Source of the DNA: Paenibacillus sp. PK3_47
GTDB lineage: Bacteria; Bacillota; Bacilli; Paenibacillales; Paenibacillaceae
Length of the DNA: 64,000 bases
Assembly: GCF_023520895.1 (NCBI RefSeq)
Contig: NZ_CP026029.1
Coordinates: 4,526,001 to 4,590,000 of the forward strand
Direction: 5' to 3'
Shown here: one piece after another, positions 1-9,401 of the stretch
How positions within the stretch are numbered: the first letter of the stretch is position 1
Layout: each line of letters opens with the position of its first letter
Notes under the pieces: generated by a model
Databases searched by the model: none
The model's input: only the letters and a program-made list of their open reading frames with translations
Told to the model about the DNA's origin: nothing
Position numbers and translations under genes: made by a program

Positions 1-3000
1 CGTGAGGTAGGGGCTGAAGGAAAACTGGGCGGGCAGGCGAATGTGCCTGGTGCAGCGGGAACCTGGCGCGATCTTACCGACAATGTTAACTACATGGCGA
101 GTACGCTGACGACACAGGTGCGTGCCATCACGAACGTGGCAACAGCGGTGACCAATGGTGATTTGTCACGGGCGATTGATGTTTCCGCCTCCGGGGAAGT
201 CGCGACACTGAAAGACAACATCAATGAAATGATCCGGAACCTGAAGGAAACGACGCGCATCAATACGGAGCAGGACTGGCTCAAGACCAATCTGGCCAAA
301 TTCTCGCGGATGCTTCAGGGACAAAGAGATTTGTATGCGGTCAGCCGCATGATTCTGTCCGAGCTGGCTCCGCTTGTGTCCATGCAGCATGGCGTCTTCT
401 ATATTAATGAACCGGTCAACGGTGAACCGGTGCTGAAGCTGTTTGCCAGCTATGCGTACCAGAACCGCAAGCATCTGGCGAACGAATTCCGGGCCGGGCA
501 GGGGCTGGTGGGCCAGTGTCTGATCGAGAAACAGCGGATTCTGCTTACCAACGTACCGGGTGATTATGTTGTCATCTCCTCTGCTTTGGGAGAAGCTACA
601 CCGCTTAACATCATTTTGCTGCCGATCATTTTCGAGGATCAGGTGCTGGCGATTCTGGAACTGGCGACCTTCCGGCCATACAGTGACATTGACATCGCCT
701 TCCTGGATCAGCTTACGGAATCGATCGGGATTGTAATTAACACCATGCAGGCCAACCAGCGGACAGAAGAGCTGCTGATCCAGTCGCAGTCGCTCACCGA
801 AGAGCTGCAGAAGCAGCAGATGGAGCTGCGGAATACGAATGATGAGCTTGAGGATAAAGCCAAGCTGCTTGTGCTGCAGAAGGCGGAAGTGGAGAGCAAG
901 AACCATGAGGTGGAAGTGGCCAAGCAGTACCTGGAGGAGAAAGCGGAACAGCTTGCCCTCACCTCCAAGTACAAATCTGAATTTCTGGCCAATATGTCGC
1001 ATGAGCTCCGCACTCCGCTGAACTCGCTGCTGCTTCTGGCAGAACAGCTTGCCGAGAATCCGGATGACAATCTTCACGAGATGCAGGTGAAGTTTGCGAA
1101 GACCATTCAGGAGTCGGGACTCGAGCTGCTCAACCTTATTAACGACATTCTGGATCTGTCCAAAATCGAATCCGGTACCATTTCCCCGGATTACAATGAA
1201 GTATCCCTGAAGGAACTGACTGGCGGGCTTGACCGTACCTTCCGCCACATGGTGGATGCCAAAAAGCTGGATTACCGCATCCAGGTTGATCCCGGTGTTC
1301 CGGATAAGATCATAACGGACTTCAAACGGCTGCAGCAAATATTGAAAAACCTGCTGTCCAACGCCTTCAAGTTTACTGAACAAGGACAGATTATGCTCCA
1401 AATCCGGAAGGCGGGCGAGGGCTGGCATCCGGAAAATGAATCGCTGAACCGTGCCAAAACGGTCATTTGCTTCTCAGTCAGCGACACAGGCATCGGCATC
1501 CCTAATGAAAAACAGCAGATCATCTTCGAAGCCTTCCAGCAGGCGGACGGCAGCACGAACCGGGAATATGGCGGAACAGGCCTGGGGCTTGCCATATCCC
1601 GCGAGATTGCCGAGATGCTGGGCGGAGAAATTACCCTGTACAGTGAAGTGAACAAGGGCAGCGTATTTAATCTGTACCTTCCGACTGAAGCAGAATTCAC
1701 TGAGAACGAGACGAGAAGTCTGCATGTTCCGGAGGTTATCGATATCACCCCGCCCAAGCGCAGAAGTATTCTGACCAAGCCGGCGGAAACAACCATGATT
1801 GACGACCGGGATAACATTAATCCGGGTGACCGCGTATTTCTGATTATTGAGGATGACCAGAAATTTAATGAGATTATCATGGATCTTCTTCATAAAAAAG
1901 GGATCAAAGCCGTTATTACACCTACCGGTTGGGACGTTCTGGAACTCGTTCATAAATACAAGCCGATTGCCATTACGCTGGATCTGCATCTTGGGGAGGA
2001 TACCGACGGCTGGCTGGTACTGGGGCAGCTGAAGAATGATATTCATGTCCGGCATATTCCGGTCTGTGTCATGACTGTCGACGAGGATGAGGTGCTCCTG
2101 CTGCAAAAAGGGGTGTACGACTATTTCCGCAAACCGGTGACGAATGAAGAGCTGGAGAATGCGCTGGACCGCCTGAACCAGTTTGCGGACAAGAAGACCC
2201 GGAGTCTGCTGGTAGCCATTCCAGATGAGACAGAACGCAAACAGATTACCGGCCTGCTAAGCAGCCAGGATATCAAAATAACGGCCGTGGATACGGGGCG
2301 CAAAGCGCTGAACCAGATCAGCAGCAAAGATTTTGATTGTGTAATATTGGACAACAGTCTGCCGGATATGAATCTCTTCCGGTTCGTCCGGGACATGCAC
2401 AAGAAAGCCGGCAATAAAAGGGTTCCGGTTGTAGTCCGCTTAAGCAGCAAACTGACGCCTTCAGAGGCGGAAGAGTGGGATGAACTGGCCAAAATGGCGG
2501 TGCTGAAAGAGGTCAAGTCCAATCTGCAGGTGGTGGATGAAACGACGCTCTTCCTGCATTTCGAGGCGGAGAATCTGCCGTCCGATTCCAGGGACAAGCT
2601 GGTCAAATTATATAATTCGGACGAAATGATCGAGTACAAAAAAGTGCTCGTTGTAGATGATGATATCCGGAACATTTTTGCGCTCACGTCGATTTTGGAG
2701 CGGCACCATATGAAGGTGATCCCCGCGGAGAACGGCCAGGATGCAATTGACCTTCTGGAACAGACAGCGGATATTGAGATCGTCCTCATGGATATCATGA
2801 TGCCGGGAATGGACGGTTATGAAACGACCCGTGCGATCCGCCGGAAGCCTGAATTCAGTGACCTGCCTATTATTGCCCTGACGGCAAAGGCTATGAAAGG
2901 CGACCGGGAGCTGTGCCTTGAGGCAGGCTGCTCGGATTACATTACCAAACCGGTCAACAGCCTGCAGCTGTTATCCATGATGAGAACCTGGCTGGACAAA

Positions 3001-3003
3001 TAA
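1..3003 (+). CDS. Hybrid sensor histidine kinase / response regulator with HAMP, GAF and three receiver domains (5' partial)
   Basis: The frame is open from the first base, so the N-terminus lies outside the window; 1000 codons are visible. In order I see HAMP-type segments (about residues 1-85, with WRDLTDNVN typical of multi-HAMP kinases), a GAF domain (about 109-245), a coiled coil, a HisKA domain with NMSHELRTPLN (His near 334), an HATPase domain with DTGIGIP and GGTGLGL, and three receiver domains (from about 611, 735 and 880). The last receiver is canonical (VLVVDDD, LMDIMMPGMDG). The first has LDLHL and the second LDNSLPD at the acceptor position. The family passes phosphate from His to Asp within one cytoplasmic protein; the signal cannot be read from this part. 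A hairpin terminator follows at 3048, so it ends its transcription unit. The start at GTG 43 is only an internal codon. Confidence 0.93.
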   Translation, partial: REVGAEGKLGGQANVPGAAGTWRDLTDNVNYMASTLTTQVRAITNVATAVTNGDLSRAIDVSASGEVATLKDNINEMIRNLKETTRINTEQDWLKTNLAKFSRMLQGQRDLYAVSRMILSELAPLVSMQHGVFYINEPVNGEPVLKLFASYAYQNRKHLANEFRAGQGLVGQCLIEKQRILLTNVPGDYVVISSALGEATPLNIILLPIIFEDQVLAILELATFRPYSDIDIAFLDQLTESIGIVINTMQANQRTEELLIQSQSLTEELQKQQMELRNTNDELEDKAKLLVLQKAEVESKNHEVEVAKQYLEEKAEQLALTSKYKSEFLANMSHELRTPLNSLLLLAEQLAENPDDNLHEMQVKFAKTIQESGLELLNLINDILDLSKIESGTISPDYNEVSLKELTGGLDRTFRHMVDAKKLDYRIQVDPGVPDKIITDFKRLQQILKNLLSNAFKFTEQGQIMLQIRKAGEGWHPENESLNRAKTVICFSVSDTGIGIPNEKQQIIFEAFQQADGSTNREYGGTGLGLAISREIAEMLGGEITLYSEVNKGSVFNLYLPTEAEFTENETRSLHVPEVIDITPPKRRSILTKPAETTMIDDRDNINPGDRVFLIIEDDQKFNEIIMDLLHKKGIKAVITPTGWDVLELVHKYKPIAITLDLHLGEDTDGWLVLGQLKNDIHVRHIPVCVMTVDEDEVLLLQKGVYDYFRKPVTNEELENALDRLNQFADKKTRSLLVAIPDETERKQITGLLSSQDIKITAVDTGRKALNQISSKDFDCVILDNSLPDMNLFRFVRDMHKKAGNKRVPVVVRLSSKLTPSEAEEWDELAKMAVLKEVKSNLQVVDETTLFLHFEAENLPSDSRDKLVKLYNSDEMIEYKKVLVVDDDIRNIFALTSILERHHMKVIPAENGQDAIDLLEQTADIEIVLMDIMMPGMDGYETTRAIRRKPEFSDLPIIALTAKAMKGDRELCLEAGCSDYITKPVNSLQLLSMMRTWLDK

Positions 3004-3047
3004 GCTGTGTACAGAGCAGCCCTTAATATGGGCAGGAAAATAAACAA

Positions 3048-3078
3048 GCGGCTCATCCATTGGATGGGCCGCTGTTTG
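3048..3078 (+). terminator. Rho-independent terminator after the hybrid kinase
   Basis: A 12-base arm (GCGGCTCATCCA, 3048-3059) pairs with TGGATGGGCCGC (3061-3072) with one G-U pair, and TGTTT follows. The T-run is short, so termination is likely but not certain. Confidence 0.6.
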
Positions 3079-3099
3079 CGTCAATAGACCGCTTTTTCA

Positions 3100-3753
3100 T
3101 CACTGCAGTCCCGTATAATAAGCGTAAATCTGCTCCACCGGCTTAAAATACAGATAGCCGTCCTCCCAGGGCTGAAAATGCAGGTCCATTCTGGAGTCAC
3201 TCCAAGGCACTGGGGTCCCTTTGCTGGACAGGCGTCCGGGAACTACCGGCTCCTCGGTGACGCCCGGAAATTCCTGATAGCCGAACAGCAGATTCTCATG
3301 CATGGCGATAATGTCGTATTTGCCTCCATGGAAGGCCCGTTCTTCCTGCAGCTGGTAATGATAGTAGATATAACTGGCTGCCATCTCCCGTTTCAGGAAG
3401 GCCACACGCCCGCCGCGCCGTTCCACAGGGTCTTTACGCAGCCAGTGTTCCACATTGGCCGGCTCATTGAAATGAAAGACGTCGATCATCGAAATCCATT
3501 TTCTCGCCGCTTGCTCACCCGGCCAGTCTATGAGATAAGGGGCGGCAGCGCCGGCCACGGCTTCAGGCTCAAGCTCCCTGTCCACACATTCATAATATAA
3601 AAAGACATTATCCCGCCAGGAAAAAGCGGCAGCCGTCATCAATGCGCCTTCCTTGACCAGCTGCTGTGCTGTCCTGTCTTCCTTCAAGACCTGAAGACCG
3701 GCCCCGTCCTGCCCTGTTTTCCAGATCCCCCGGTAAATCCTGCGTGTAATCAT
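3100..3753 (-). CDS. Hypothetical protein
   Basis: I do not recognise a family. The product is 217 residues from the chosen ATG (MITRRIYRG), which has AGGACAG upstream; an in-frame ATG at 3780 would add nine residues. The protein is soluble, with no signal peptide or membrane segment, and is rich in Trp and Tyr, especially near the C-terminus (LYFKPVEQIYAYY). The middle contains a segment around WISMIDVFHFNEPANVEHW that looks like a structured alpha/beta domain. It lies between the 3' end of the kinase and the AraC gene, on the same strand as the latter, about 130 bases downstream of it. The reverse-strand frame that overlaps it gives no recognisable protein, so this strand is preferred. Function unknown. 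Confidence 0.7.
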   Translation of the reverse strand: MITRRIYRGIWKTGQDGAGLQVLKEDRTAQQLVKEGALMTAAAFSWRDNVFLYYECVDRELEPEAVAGAAAPYLIDWPGEQAARKWISMIDVFHFNEPANVEHWLRKDPVERRGGRVAFLKREMAASYIYYHYQLQEERAFHGGKYDIIAMHENLLFGYQEFPGVTEEPVVPGRLSSKGTPVPWSDSRMDLHFQPWEDGYLYFKPVEQIYAYYTGLQ

Positions 3754-3885
3754 AACTCTGTCCTGATCTCCCCTCTTCATCCAACGGATGTGACCCTATC
3801 CAATATCCCTTCACTTTATAGTAGCATATTTAATGGTTTCTCCGATCATGAATTGATCCGCAGAGCTGGCACCGGCAGGCAAGTT

Positions 3886-4755
3886 TTAATCATAATAAAT
3901 CGCGTCATACGGAAATTCAAGCTTCTTCAGCCGGTACTCCTTCGGGGTCATGGACATATATTCACGGAACACCTTGCCGAAGTAGCTGGGGCTGTCAAAG
4001 CCGCATTGCCTGCCGATTTCCTGGATGGAAAGATCGGTGGTGCGCAGCAGCGACACAGCAACTTCCACCCGCCGTTCCCGCAGATAAGCCAGGGGGGAGG
4101 TCTGCTCGGACCTCTGGAAAAGCCGGCACAGATGATGTTTGTTCACCCCGCAGTGTCCGGCAATCATATCGAGAGTGAGCGGATCCGCGTAATGCTCCTT
4201 CAGGTACTTTTTGGCCCTGAGGATAATGGAGCTGGTAGCCGCACTGATGTCTTTGGTGATCTCCCGGCTCGTCCGGACCAGGGACAGCATCCAGCTGTAG
4301 ACCTGGGCGGACAGCAGATATTTGTCGGTTACTTTCTCTTCGGCAATGGTTCTCAGCAGCTCCCGCAAGCCGGTAATCACCGGAGAATCCGCTTCTCTAT
4401 GAATGACATGGCCTTCCTGTGCAATGATCATCTCCCAGATCCGGTTTGCTTCATCCCCTCTTAAATTAAGCCAGAGAATTTCCCAGGGCTGATTCTGATC
4501 AGTGTAGTAATAGCGGTGATTGCTTGGAACCCGGACCAGAAATCCGGAACCTTTGGTCAACGGAATCAGCTGCTGGTCCACCTCAATCCAGCCTTGTCCG
4601 CTGAGCGTATACTGAAAAATGACATGCCCGGCGTCCGGCCGTTCATTGCCGCCGAAGCTGTAATCGGAGGTTCTGATCTTCTGCCATCCGATCGAGCTTA
4701 ACATCAAGATTGATGTATCGTCATTATGAAAAGCATATGATGAAGAGTCAGCCAT
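3886..4755 (-). CDS. AraC-family transcriptional regulator (cupin plus double HTH)
   Basis: This 289-residue protein has the length and layout of sugar-responsive AraC regulators. An N-terminal cupin-like sensing domain (about 30-160, with GSGFLVRVPSNHRYYY) is followed by two helix-turn-helix motifs (about 178-275, ending in SIQEIGRQCGFDSPSYFGKVFREYMSMTPKEY split over the second motif). The ATG has AAGGAG eight bases upstream. It is divergent from the GH31 glycosidase gene at 4867, with 111 bases between the start codons. By analogy with such pairs it probably controls that gene in response to a sugar ligand; this is inference from position. Confidence 0.9.
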   Translation of the reverse strand: MADSSSYAFHNDDTSILMLSSIGWQKIRTSDYSFGGNERPDAGHVIFQYTLSGQGWIEVDQQLIPLTKGSGFLVRVPSNHRYYYTDQNQPWEILWLNLRGDEANRIWEMIIAQEGHVIHREADSPVITGLRELLRTIAEEKVTDKYLLSAQVYSWMLSLVRTSREITKDISAATSSIILRAKKYLKEHYADPLTLDMIAGHCGVNKHHLCRLFQRSEQTSPLAYLRERRVEVAVSLLRTTDLSIQEIGRQCGFDSPSYFGKVFREYMSMTPKEYRLKKLEFPYDAIYYD

Positions 4756-4866
4756 TGTATATTCTCCTTATAGTGAAAGTCAATTTTGTTATATTATAAG
4801 GCACAACTTTTAGATTGTCCCCCCTTCGCTCCACAGGTAAGATCGGATTAGATAAAGGAGTGATGC
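4756..4866. promoter_or_regulatory. Divergent promoter region between the AraC regulator and the GH31 gene
   Basis: This is the only space for promoters of both divergent genes. It is AT-rich in the centre (TTTTGTTATATTATAA near 4786-4800) and carries Shine-Dalgarno sequences at both ends. I cannot place a specific AraC operator. Confidence 0.5.
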
Positions 4867-6390
4867 ATGATGTTAAATGACGAGCAGCTTATCAGGCTGC
4901 TTCCGGGTGAGTACTGGTGGGGCGGACGTACCGCTGACGGTGGAAGCATGCCTTACGGAGCGGAATTATTCCGGGTGGACCTGGATGAGAATCATAACGG
5001 AAACCAGGCCAGTCCGTTCCTGCTCTCAAGTAAAGGAAGATATGTCTGGAGTGAAGAGCCTTTTGAATTTCGGTTTGAGGGCGGTAATCTGACAGTGACA
5101 GGAAAGGGGGCACTGGTTCTCGAAGAAGGGCATGCTACGTTAAAAGAAGCATACCTGCATGCCTCGCGGACCTTTTTCCCGCCGGCTCCCGGTATTCCGG
5201 AGGAGCTGCTGTTCACTGCTCCGCAGTATAATCTGTGGATTGAACTGCTCTATGAACCGACCCAGGAGAAGGTGCTGCAGTATGCCCGCAAGGTCCTGGA
5301 GCAGGGAATGCCTCCGGGCGTCATCATGATTGATGATAACTGGCATGAGCCTTACGGTACATGGACCTTTCATTCCGGCAGGTTCCCTGATCCGGGCCGG
5401 ATGGTTCAGGAGCTTCATGCCATGGGCTTTAAGGTGATGCTGTGGTTATGCCCGTTCATCAGTCCGGATTCGCTTACGTTCCGCCAGCTTGAACCTGCAG
5501 GGATTTTGCTGAAGGACCGTGAGGGCAAGACTGCCCTGCGCAAATGGTGGAACGGCTACAGCGCTGTACTGGATTGCACCCATCCCGGAGCGGTCAAGTG
5601 GATTCATGACCGGCTGGATGCACTGCAGAACGAATACGGAATTGACGGCTTCAAGCTGGATGCCGGCGATGCCGAGTTCTATGAGGCCGATGATCAGGCC
5701 TTTGTACCGTCTACCCGCAGCGGACACAGTGAAGCCTGGGCCAGAGTCGGCCTGAATTACAGGCTGAATGAATACCGGGCCTGCTGGAAGCTGGCCGGAC
5801 AGCCGCTCGTGCAGCGGCTGAAGGATAAGCGGCATCAGTGGAAGGAGGACGGGCTGGGGGCCCTGATCCCTGACGGGCTGGCCCAAGGCCTGCTGGGTTA
5901 TGCCTACACCTGTCCGGACATGATTGGCGGAGGGGAATACGGCAGCATGACATCAGCCCGGATGGATCCGGAATTATTCGTACGGTCTGCCCAGTGCTCC
6001 GCACTGTTCCCGATGATGCAGTTCTCGGCAGCCCCGTGGCGGCTGCTGGATGACACGCACCTTGGCTACTGCGTTGAGGCTGCCCGGCTGCATACACAGT
6101 TCGGCAGCGAAATTCTGGAGCTGGCCCGGCATGCCTCTGTCACCGGTGAACCGGTCATGCGTCACATGGCCTATGAGTTCCCGGGCCAGGGCCTGGAGAC
6201 GGTTAAGGACCAGTTCATGCTGGGCAGCGCCATCCTGGTTGCTCCGGTGGTCGAGAAGGGCGGAAGATCGCGCCGCGTTATTTTCCCTGAAGGAAGCTGG
6301 ACCGGAGATGACGGGAGCCTGGTGGAAGGCCCGGCAGTGCTTGAAATTGAAGTGCCGCTCAGCCGGCTGCCGTATTACCGGAAGGGCTGA
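4867..6390 (+). CDS. Glycoside hydrolase family 31 protein (alpha-glycosidase)
   Basis: GH31 enzymes hydrolyse alpha-linked sugars with a TIM barrel. The 507 residues show a short N-terminal beta-sandwich, then the barrel with MIDDNWHEPYGTWTF, GFKVMLWLCPFISPDS and the nucleophile motif DGFKLDAGD (Asp near 265), followed by the C-terminal beta domain (PVVEKGGRSRRVIFPEG). It is shorter than the usual 650-800 residues because the N-terminal domain is reduced. No signal peptide is seen, so it acts in the cytoplasm on imported oligosaccharides. The start has GGAGTG upstream; a second ATG follows directly. KLD in place of the commoner WxD suggests a subfamily other than maltose-type alpha-glucosidase, so the substrate is open. 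Confidence 0.88.
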   Translation: MMLNDEQLIRLLPGEYWWGGRTADGGSMPYGAELFRVDLDENHNGNQASPFLLSSKGRYVWSEEPFEFRFEGGNLTVTGKGALVLEEGHATLKEAYLHASRTFFPPAPGIPEELLFTAPQYNLWIELLYEPTQEKVLQYARKVLEQGMPPGVIMIDDNWHEPYGTWTFHSGRFPDPGRMVQELHAMGFKVMLWLCPFISPDSLTFRQLEPAGILLKDREGKTALRKWWNGYSAVLDCTHPGAVKWIHDRLDALQNEYGIDGFKLDAGDAEFYEADDQAFVPSTRSGHSEAWARVGLNYRLNEYRACWKLAGQPLVQRLKDKRHQWKEDGLGALIPDGLAQGLLGYAYTCPDMIGGGEYGSMTSARMDPELFVRSAQCSALFPMMQFSAAPWRLLDDTHLGYCVEAARLHTQFGSEILELARHASVTGEPVMRHMAYEFPGQGLETVKDQFMLGSAILVAPVVEKGGRSRRVIFPEGSWTGDDGSLVEGPAVLEIEVPLSRLPYYRKG

Positions 6391-6517
6391 AGCTGCCAGA
6401 GTTCGTGTAAAAACAGGATAAGTCAGGTCAGGGAGATAGAATTACGCCGATTCCGGTTAATAAAAGGTATGCGTTTGGATAACCTATTTCTAACACGGAA
6501 GAAACGAGGCGATAAGC

Positions 6518-7009
6518 ATGTCAACTTTGAACAACAGCCACCAGGAGGCTGTCGAGACGGTCCGCAAGCTGATCAAGGGTATTGATACGGCGATGTTCAC
6601 CACGATTTCACCGGAAGGACTGGTGTCCCGCCCGATGAAGACGCAGGAGGTAGAATTTGACGGGGACCTGTGGTTTCTGACGAAGAAGGATACCAGCAAG
6701 TTTGATGAGATCCTGCACGATCCGCGGGTGAACGTCGTGTATGCCGATAAATCGTATGTCTCCATCCGCGGAGTGGCGAGAATCGTTGAGGATGCAGCGA
6801 AGAAGAAGGAATACTGGAATGCGGGATATGAAGCTTTTCTGAAGACCAGCTATGACGATCCTGAAGTCATCCTGATTCAGGTTCATGCCGAAGCTGCGGA
6901 ATACTGGAAGAGCGGCAACCTGGCCGAGAAGGCAACCTATATGTTCAAACGGATTACCAATCAGGATACCGAACAGTCGAATCTCAACCAGACGGTAGAA
7001 TTAGAATAG
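6518..7009 (+). CDS. Pyridoxamine 5'-phosphate oxidase-fold (general stress protein 26-like) protein
   Basis: The 163-residue product matches the split-barrel flavin-binding family of B. subtilis YdaG and general stress protein 26. Typical segments are GIDTAMFTTISPEGLVSRPM, DLWFLTKKDTSKFDEIL and VNVVYADKSYVSIRGVARIVED, with a C-terminal domain rich in Glu and Lys (LIQVHAEAAEYWKSGN). These proteins bind FMN or a related cofactor and are induced by stress; the reaction is usually unknown. The gene stands alone with GAAACGAGGCG upstream of the ATG and a strong terminator behind it. Confidence 0.88.
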   Translation: MSTLNNSHQEAVETVRKLIKGIDTAMFTTISPEGLVSRPMKTQEVEFDGDLWFLTKKDTSKFDEILHDPRVNVVYADKSYVSIRGVARIVEDAAKKKEYWNAGYEAFLKTSYDDPEVILIQVHAEAAEYWKSGNLAEKATYMFKRITNQDTEQSNLNQTVELE

Positions 7010-7018
7010 AGTAATTAA

Positions 7019-7060
7019 AGGGCCGTCCCCAAGCTGAAGTTCAGCCGGGGACGGCCCTAA
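7019..7060. terminator. Bidirectional terminator between the PPOX-fold and chemotaxis receptor genes
   Basis: A perfect 10-base arm GGCCGTCCCC (7021-7030) pairs with GGGGACGGCC (7047-7056), and the inner AGCTGAA/TTCAGC also pairs. The two flanking genes converge on it. T-runs on either side are weak. Confidence 0.7.
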
Positions 7061-7063
7061 TCT

Positions 7064-8776
7064 CTATATTTTGAACTGGTTCATGATCTTCTGGAGCTCG
7101 TCGGCAAGACTGGCTAATGCCTGGGCCGAGGAGGCAATCTCCTGCATGGATGCCAGCTGCTCTTCAGTTGCCGCAGAAATATTCTGGGAGATGGACGCAG
7201 AATCTCTGGCTACATCTCTTACCTGACCAATGGACGTATTTACATTGGCTGCACCGCCGGCGAGCTTGCCCAGTGCTTCGGAGATGTCTTCAATCTGGGC
7301 AACGAAGCGGCTTACCGCCTGGTCGATCTTCTGGAATGAGCTTCCGGCATGGTTCACTACGGTCAGACCGGCCTGCACTTCCTGTGCAGCCTTGTCCATG
7401 GTGTGCAAAGTTAATGCCGTATCCTGCTGGATCAGATGAATGAGCTCGGTCACCTGCCCGGTCGACCTGTTGGACTGCTCAGCCAATTTTCTGACTTCAC
7501 CGGCGACTACGGCAAAGCCCCGGCCGTGTTCCCCGGCTCTGGCTGCTTCAATGGAGGCATTCAGCGCGAGCAGATTAGTCTGGGCGGAAATGCCCGAGAT
7601 GACATTTAAGATCTGCTCAATTTCACTGGAACGCTCGTTCAGACTGTTCACCGCTTCGAACAGTCCGCTCACATTTGTGGAGATCGAATTCATTTGCAAG
7701 GTAACTTCTGAGATTGCATGATTTCCTTCCACAGACATCTGCGAAGCATGCAGTGCATCCTGCTTCATCTGTTCGGTATTTTCGGCAATTGTCCGGGTAT
7801 AGCCGGCCATATCCGAAATGGCTGCCGAGCTGTCTTCAACGATATCCACCTGTTTCTCGGTGCCAGTTGCCAGCTCCTGCACCGTCTCCGCAATATGTCC
7901 GCTTGCGTGGCTGTTCTGTTCTGCGCTTGCACTCAGCTCTTCAGAGGTCGAGGCCACAAAATGTGAGGATTCCTGGACGGTACCGAAGATAGACTGCAGC
8001 TTTCCGGTCATCTTATTGAAGGAGGCTGTCAGCTCACCGATTTCATCTTTTGATACATAGTTGCCCTTGACCGTAAAGTCGCCGTTTTCGGCTTCGGCCA
8101 GAAGACGTCTGACTTCTTTCACCGGTCTGACAATCATCCGCGAGATCAGGACACCAAGCAGAACAAGAATCAGCAGGGCAGCCAGACAAACAGCGGAGGC
8201 AATGAGCAAGATCCGCTTGACGCTGTTCTGGTTCTCAGTGTTTATAGCATCAGCGCCATCCAGCTTTGAACGCTGCAGTTCTTTTAACGTATCGTTGACC
8301 AGCTTGCGCTTGGCCTCCACATCCTGTGTGTAGAGGGCGTAGGCCTCAGCATTTCTATTTTGCACAGCCAAGTCCAGGACTTGATCTCTGGAGGCTTTCA
8401 AAGACTCGGCATGCTCGTGATACCGGGCGATTAACTGCCGTTCTTCCTCTCTGAGATGGGTGGCTTCAATCTCCTTGATCATCCCGTCAATTTCTTCCCA
8501 GGCGGAAGTGATTTCCCCAGTCAGCTCCTCTGTACGGGCGGCATCTGTAGTGGTAATCACTTCAAGCGTGTAGGCATCGCTCGCTCTGACATTGACCCGG
8601 ATTTGCATGATCGTATTGAGCGGGATCAAATTTTCATCATGCATAACCGTGGATTCATCCGCCGTTTTATTGGTGTATACCAGTCCCAGAGCCCCAATCG
8701 CAAACAGGGCAGCTGCGCTTACTATAATCAGAATGGCAAGCTTTTTGGCAATGCTGAGGTTTCTTAACAGTTTCAT
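7064..8776 (-). CDS. Methyl-accepting chemotaxis protein (4HB sensor, HAMP, signalling domain)
   Basis: The 570-residue receptor starts with a membrane segment (about 10-32), an extracellular four-helix bundle of about 150 residues, a second membrane segment (about 188-210, ILLIASAVCLAALLILVLLG), a HAMP domain (about 211-265) and a long cytoplasmic coiled coil. Its hairpin tip carries the conserved ISAQTNLLALNASIEAARAG and EHGRGFAVVAGEVRKLAEQS. These receptors sense ligands outside the cell and control CheA; the ligand is not predictable. The ATG has AAAGGGG upstream. The gene stands alone, with the repeat-rich region 8.8-9.5 kb on its promoter side. Confidence 0.95.
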   Translation of the reverse strand: MKLLRNLSIAKKLAILIIVSAAALFAIGALGLVYTNKTADESTVMHDENLIPLNTIMQIRVNVRASDAYTLEVITTTDAARTEELTGEITSAWEEIDGMIKEIEATHLREEERQLIARYHEHAESLKASRDQVLDLAVQNRNAEAYALYTQDVEAKRKLVNDTLKELQRSKLDGADAINTENQNSVKRILLIASAVCLAALLILVLLGVLISRMIVRPVKEVRRLLAEAENGDFTVKGNYVSKDEIGELTASFNKMTGKLQSIFGTVQESSHFVASTSEELSASAEQNSHASGHIAETVQELATGTEKQVDIVEDSSAAISDMAGYTRTIAENTEQMKQDALHASQMSVEGNHAISEVTLQMNSISTNVSGLFEAVNSLNERSSEIEQILNVISGISAQTNLLALNASIEAARAGEHGRGFAVVAGEVRKLAEQSNRSTGQVTELIHLIQQDTALTLHTMDKAAQEVQAGLTVVNHAGSSFQKIDQAVSRFVAQIEDISEALGKLAGGAANVNTSIGQVRDVARDSASISQNISAATEEQLASMQEIASSAQALASLADELQKIMNQFKI

Positions 8777-8900
8777 CCGGTTGTCCCCTTTATTTCTCTG
8801 TAATTTTTACTAATTTTTATATCGTCAGACATGAGCGGTTAGTTAAGGGGAATACAGAGGGAAAAAACGGGATTTATTTGCTGGGAGATGGAAAAGAAAA

Positions 8901-8935
8901 AGCAGCAGCCTCCCGGTCAGGGGAGAACTGCTGCT
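8901..8935. repeat. GC-rich hairpin, first of two near-identical copies flanking a palindromic element
   Basis: AGCAGCAGCCTCCC (8901-8914) pairs with GGGGAG...CTGCTGCT (to 8935). The same 35 bases recur with one change at 9402-9436. The sequence resembles a factor-independent terminator stem, but no good T-run follows. The two copies bracket the four-palindrome element at 9086-9268. Confidence 0.7.
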
Positions 8936-8938
8936 CAG

Positions 8939-9400
8939 AGTGTTGAGAAACCCGGCTCTTTTAAGGGTCTTGGGTTTCTTTGCTGTGTTTCCATGTCTGC
9001 GGACGCTGCATCCGTTAGATGCCTCGTCCTCTTTCGCACCCTAACGGACACTGCATCCATATTTGCCTCGTCCTCTTTCGCACGCTAACGGTCACTGCGT
9101 CCGTTATTTGCCGAAAATCGCTCCGTTTCCATCGCTAGCGGATCGTGGTTCCTTTATTCTGCTAAATAGTGGATACATTAAGCCCTTGCGGATGAAATAA
9201 CGGATCTAGGGTCCGTTAGGATTCCAAAACGCATCTCTAGCGCAAAATAACGGATCTGGAGTCCGTTAGCATTAGCATTCGCCAAGTCATTAATAGGTTC
9301 TGGGGCGCGTGAGGTGATGGGTGGAGCCGGTAATTGTTAACATGGTGTCGCATGAAATCAAATCACCTACATAGGGTTGTCGAGACTTTCTCAACGGACA
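8939..9400. repeat. Dispersed intergenic element, copy 1, with class I palindrome set (TAACGGA type)
   Basis: Four 21-bp palindromes of the form TAACGGA-N7-TCCGTTA start at 9086, 9136, 9198 and 9248, so the steps are 50, 62 and 50. Degenerate half-palindromes also occur near 8997 and 9042. A second copy with identical spacing lies at 55813-55995, and similarity runs on for about 110-130 bases past the last palindrome (GCATTAGCATT, TGAAATCAAA, GAGACTTT-N-TCAAC). No convincing gene lies here; the longest frame (about 66 codons) is built from the repeats. The region separates the chemotaxis receptor from the 3' end of the alpha-galactosidase gene. Confidence 0.85.
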
Positions 9401-9401
9401 A

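Noticed and set aside
166..1428. 420-codon minus-strand frame inside the hybrid kinase
   Set aside because: It is antisense to a clear kinase with all motifs and encodes no recognisable protein.
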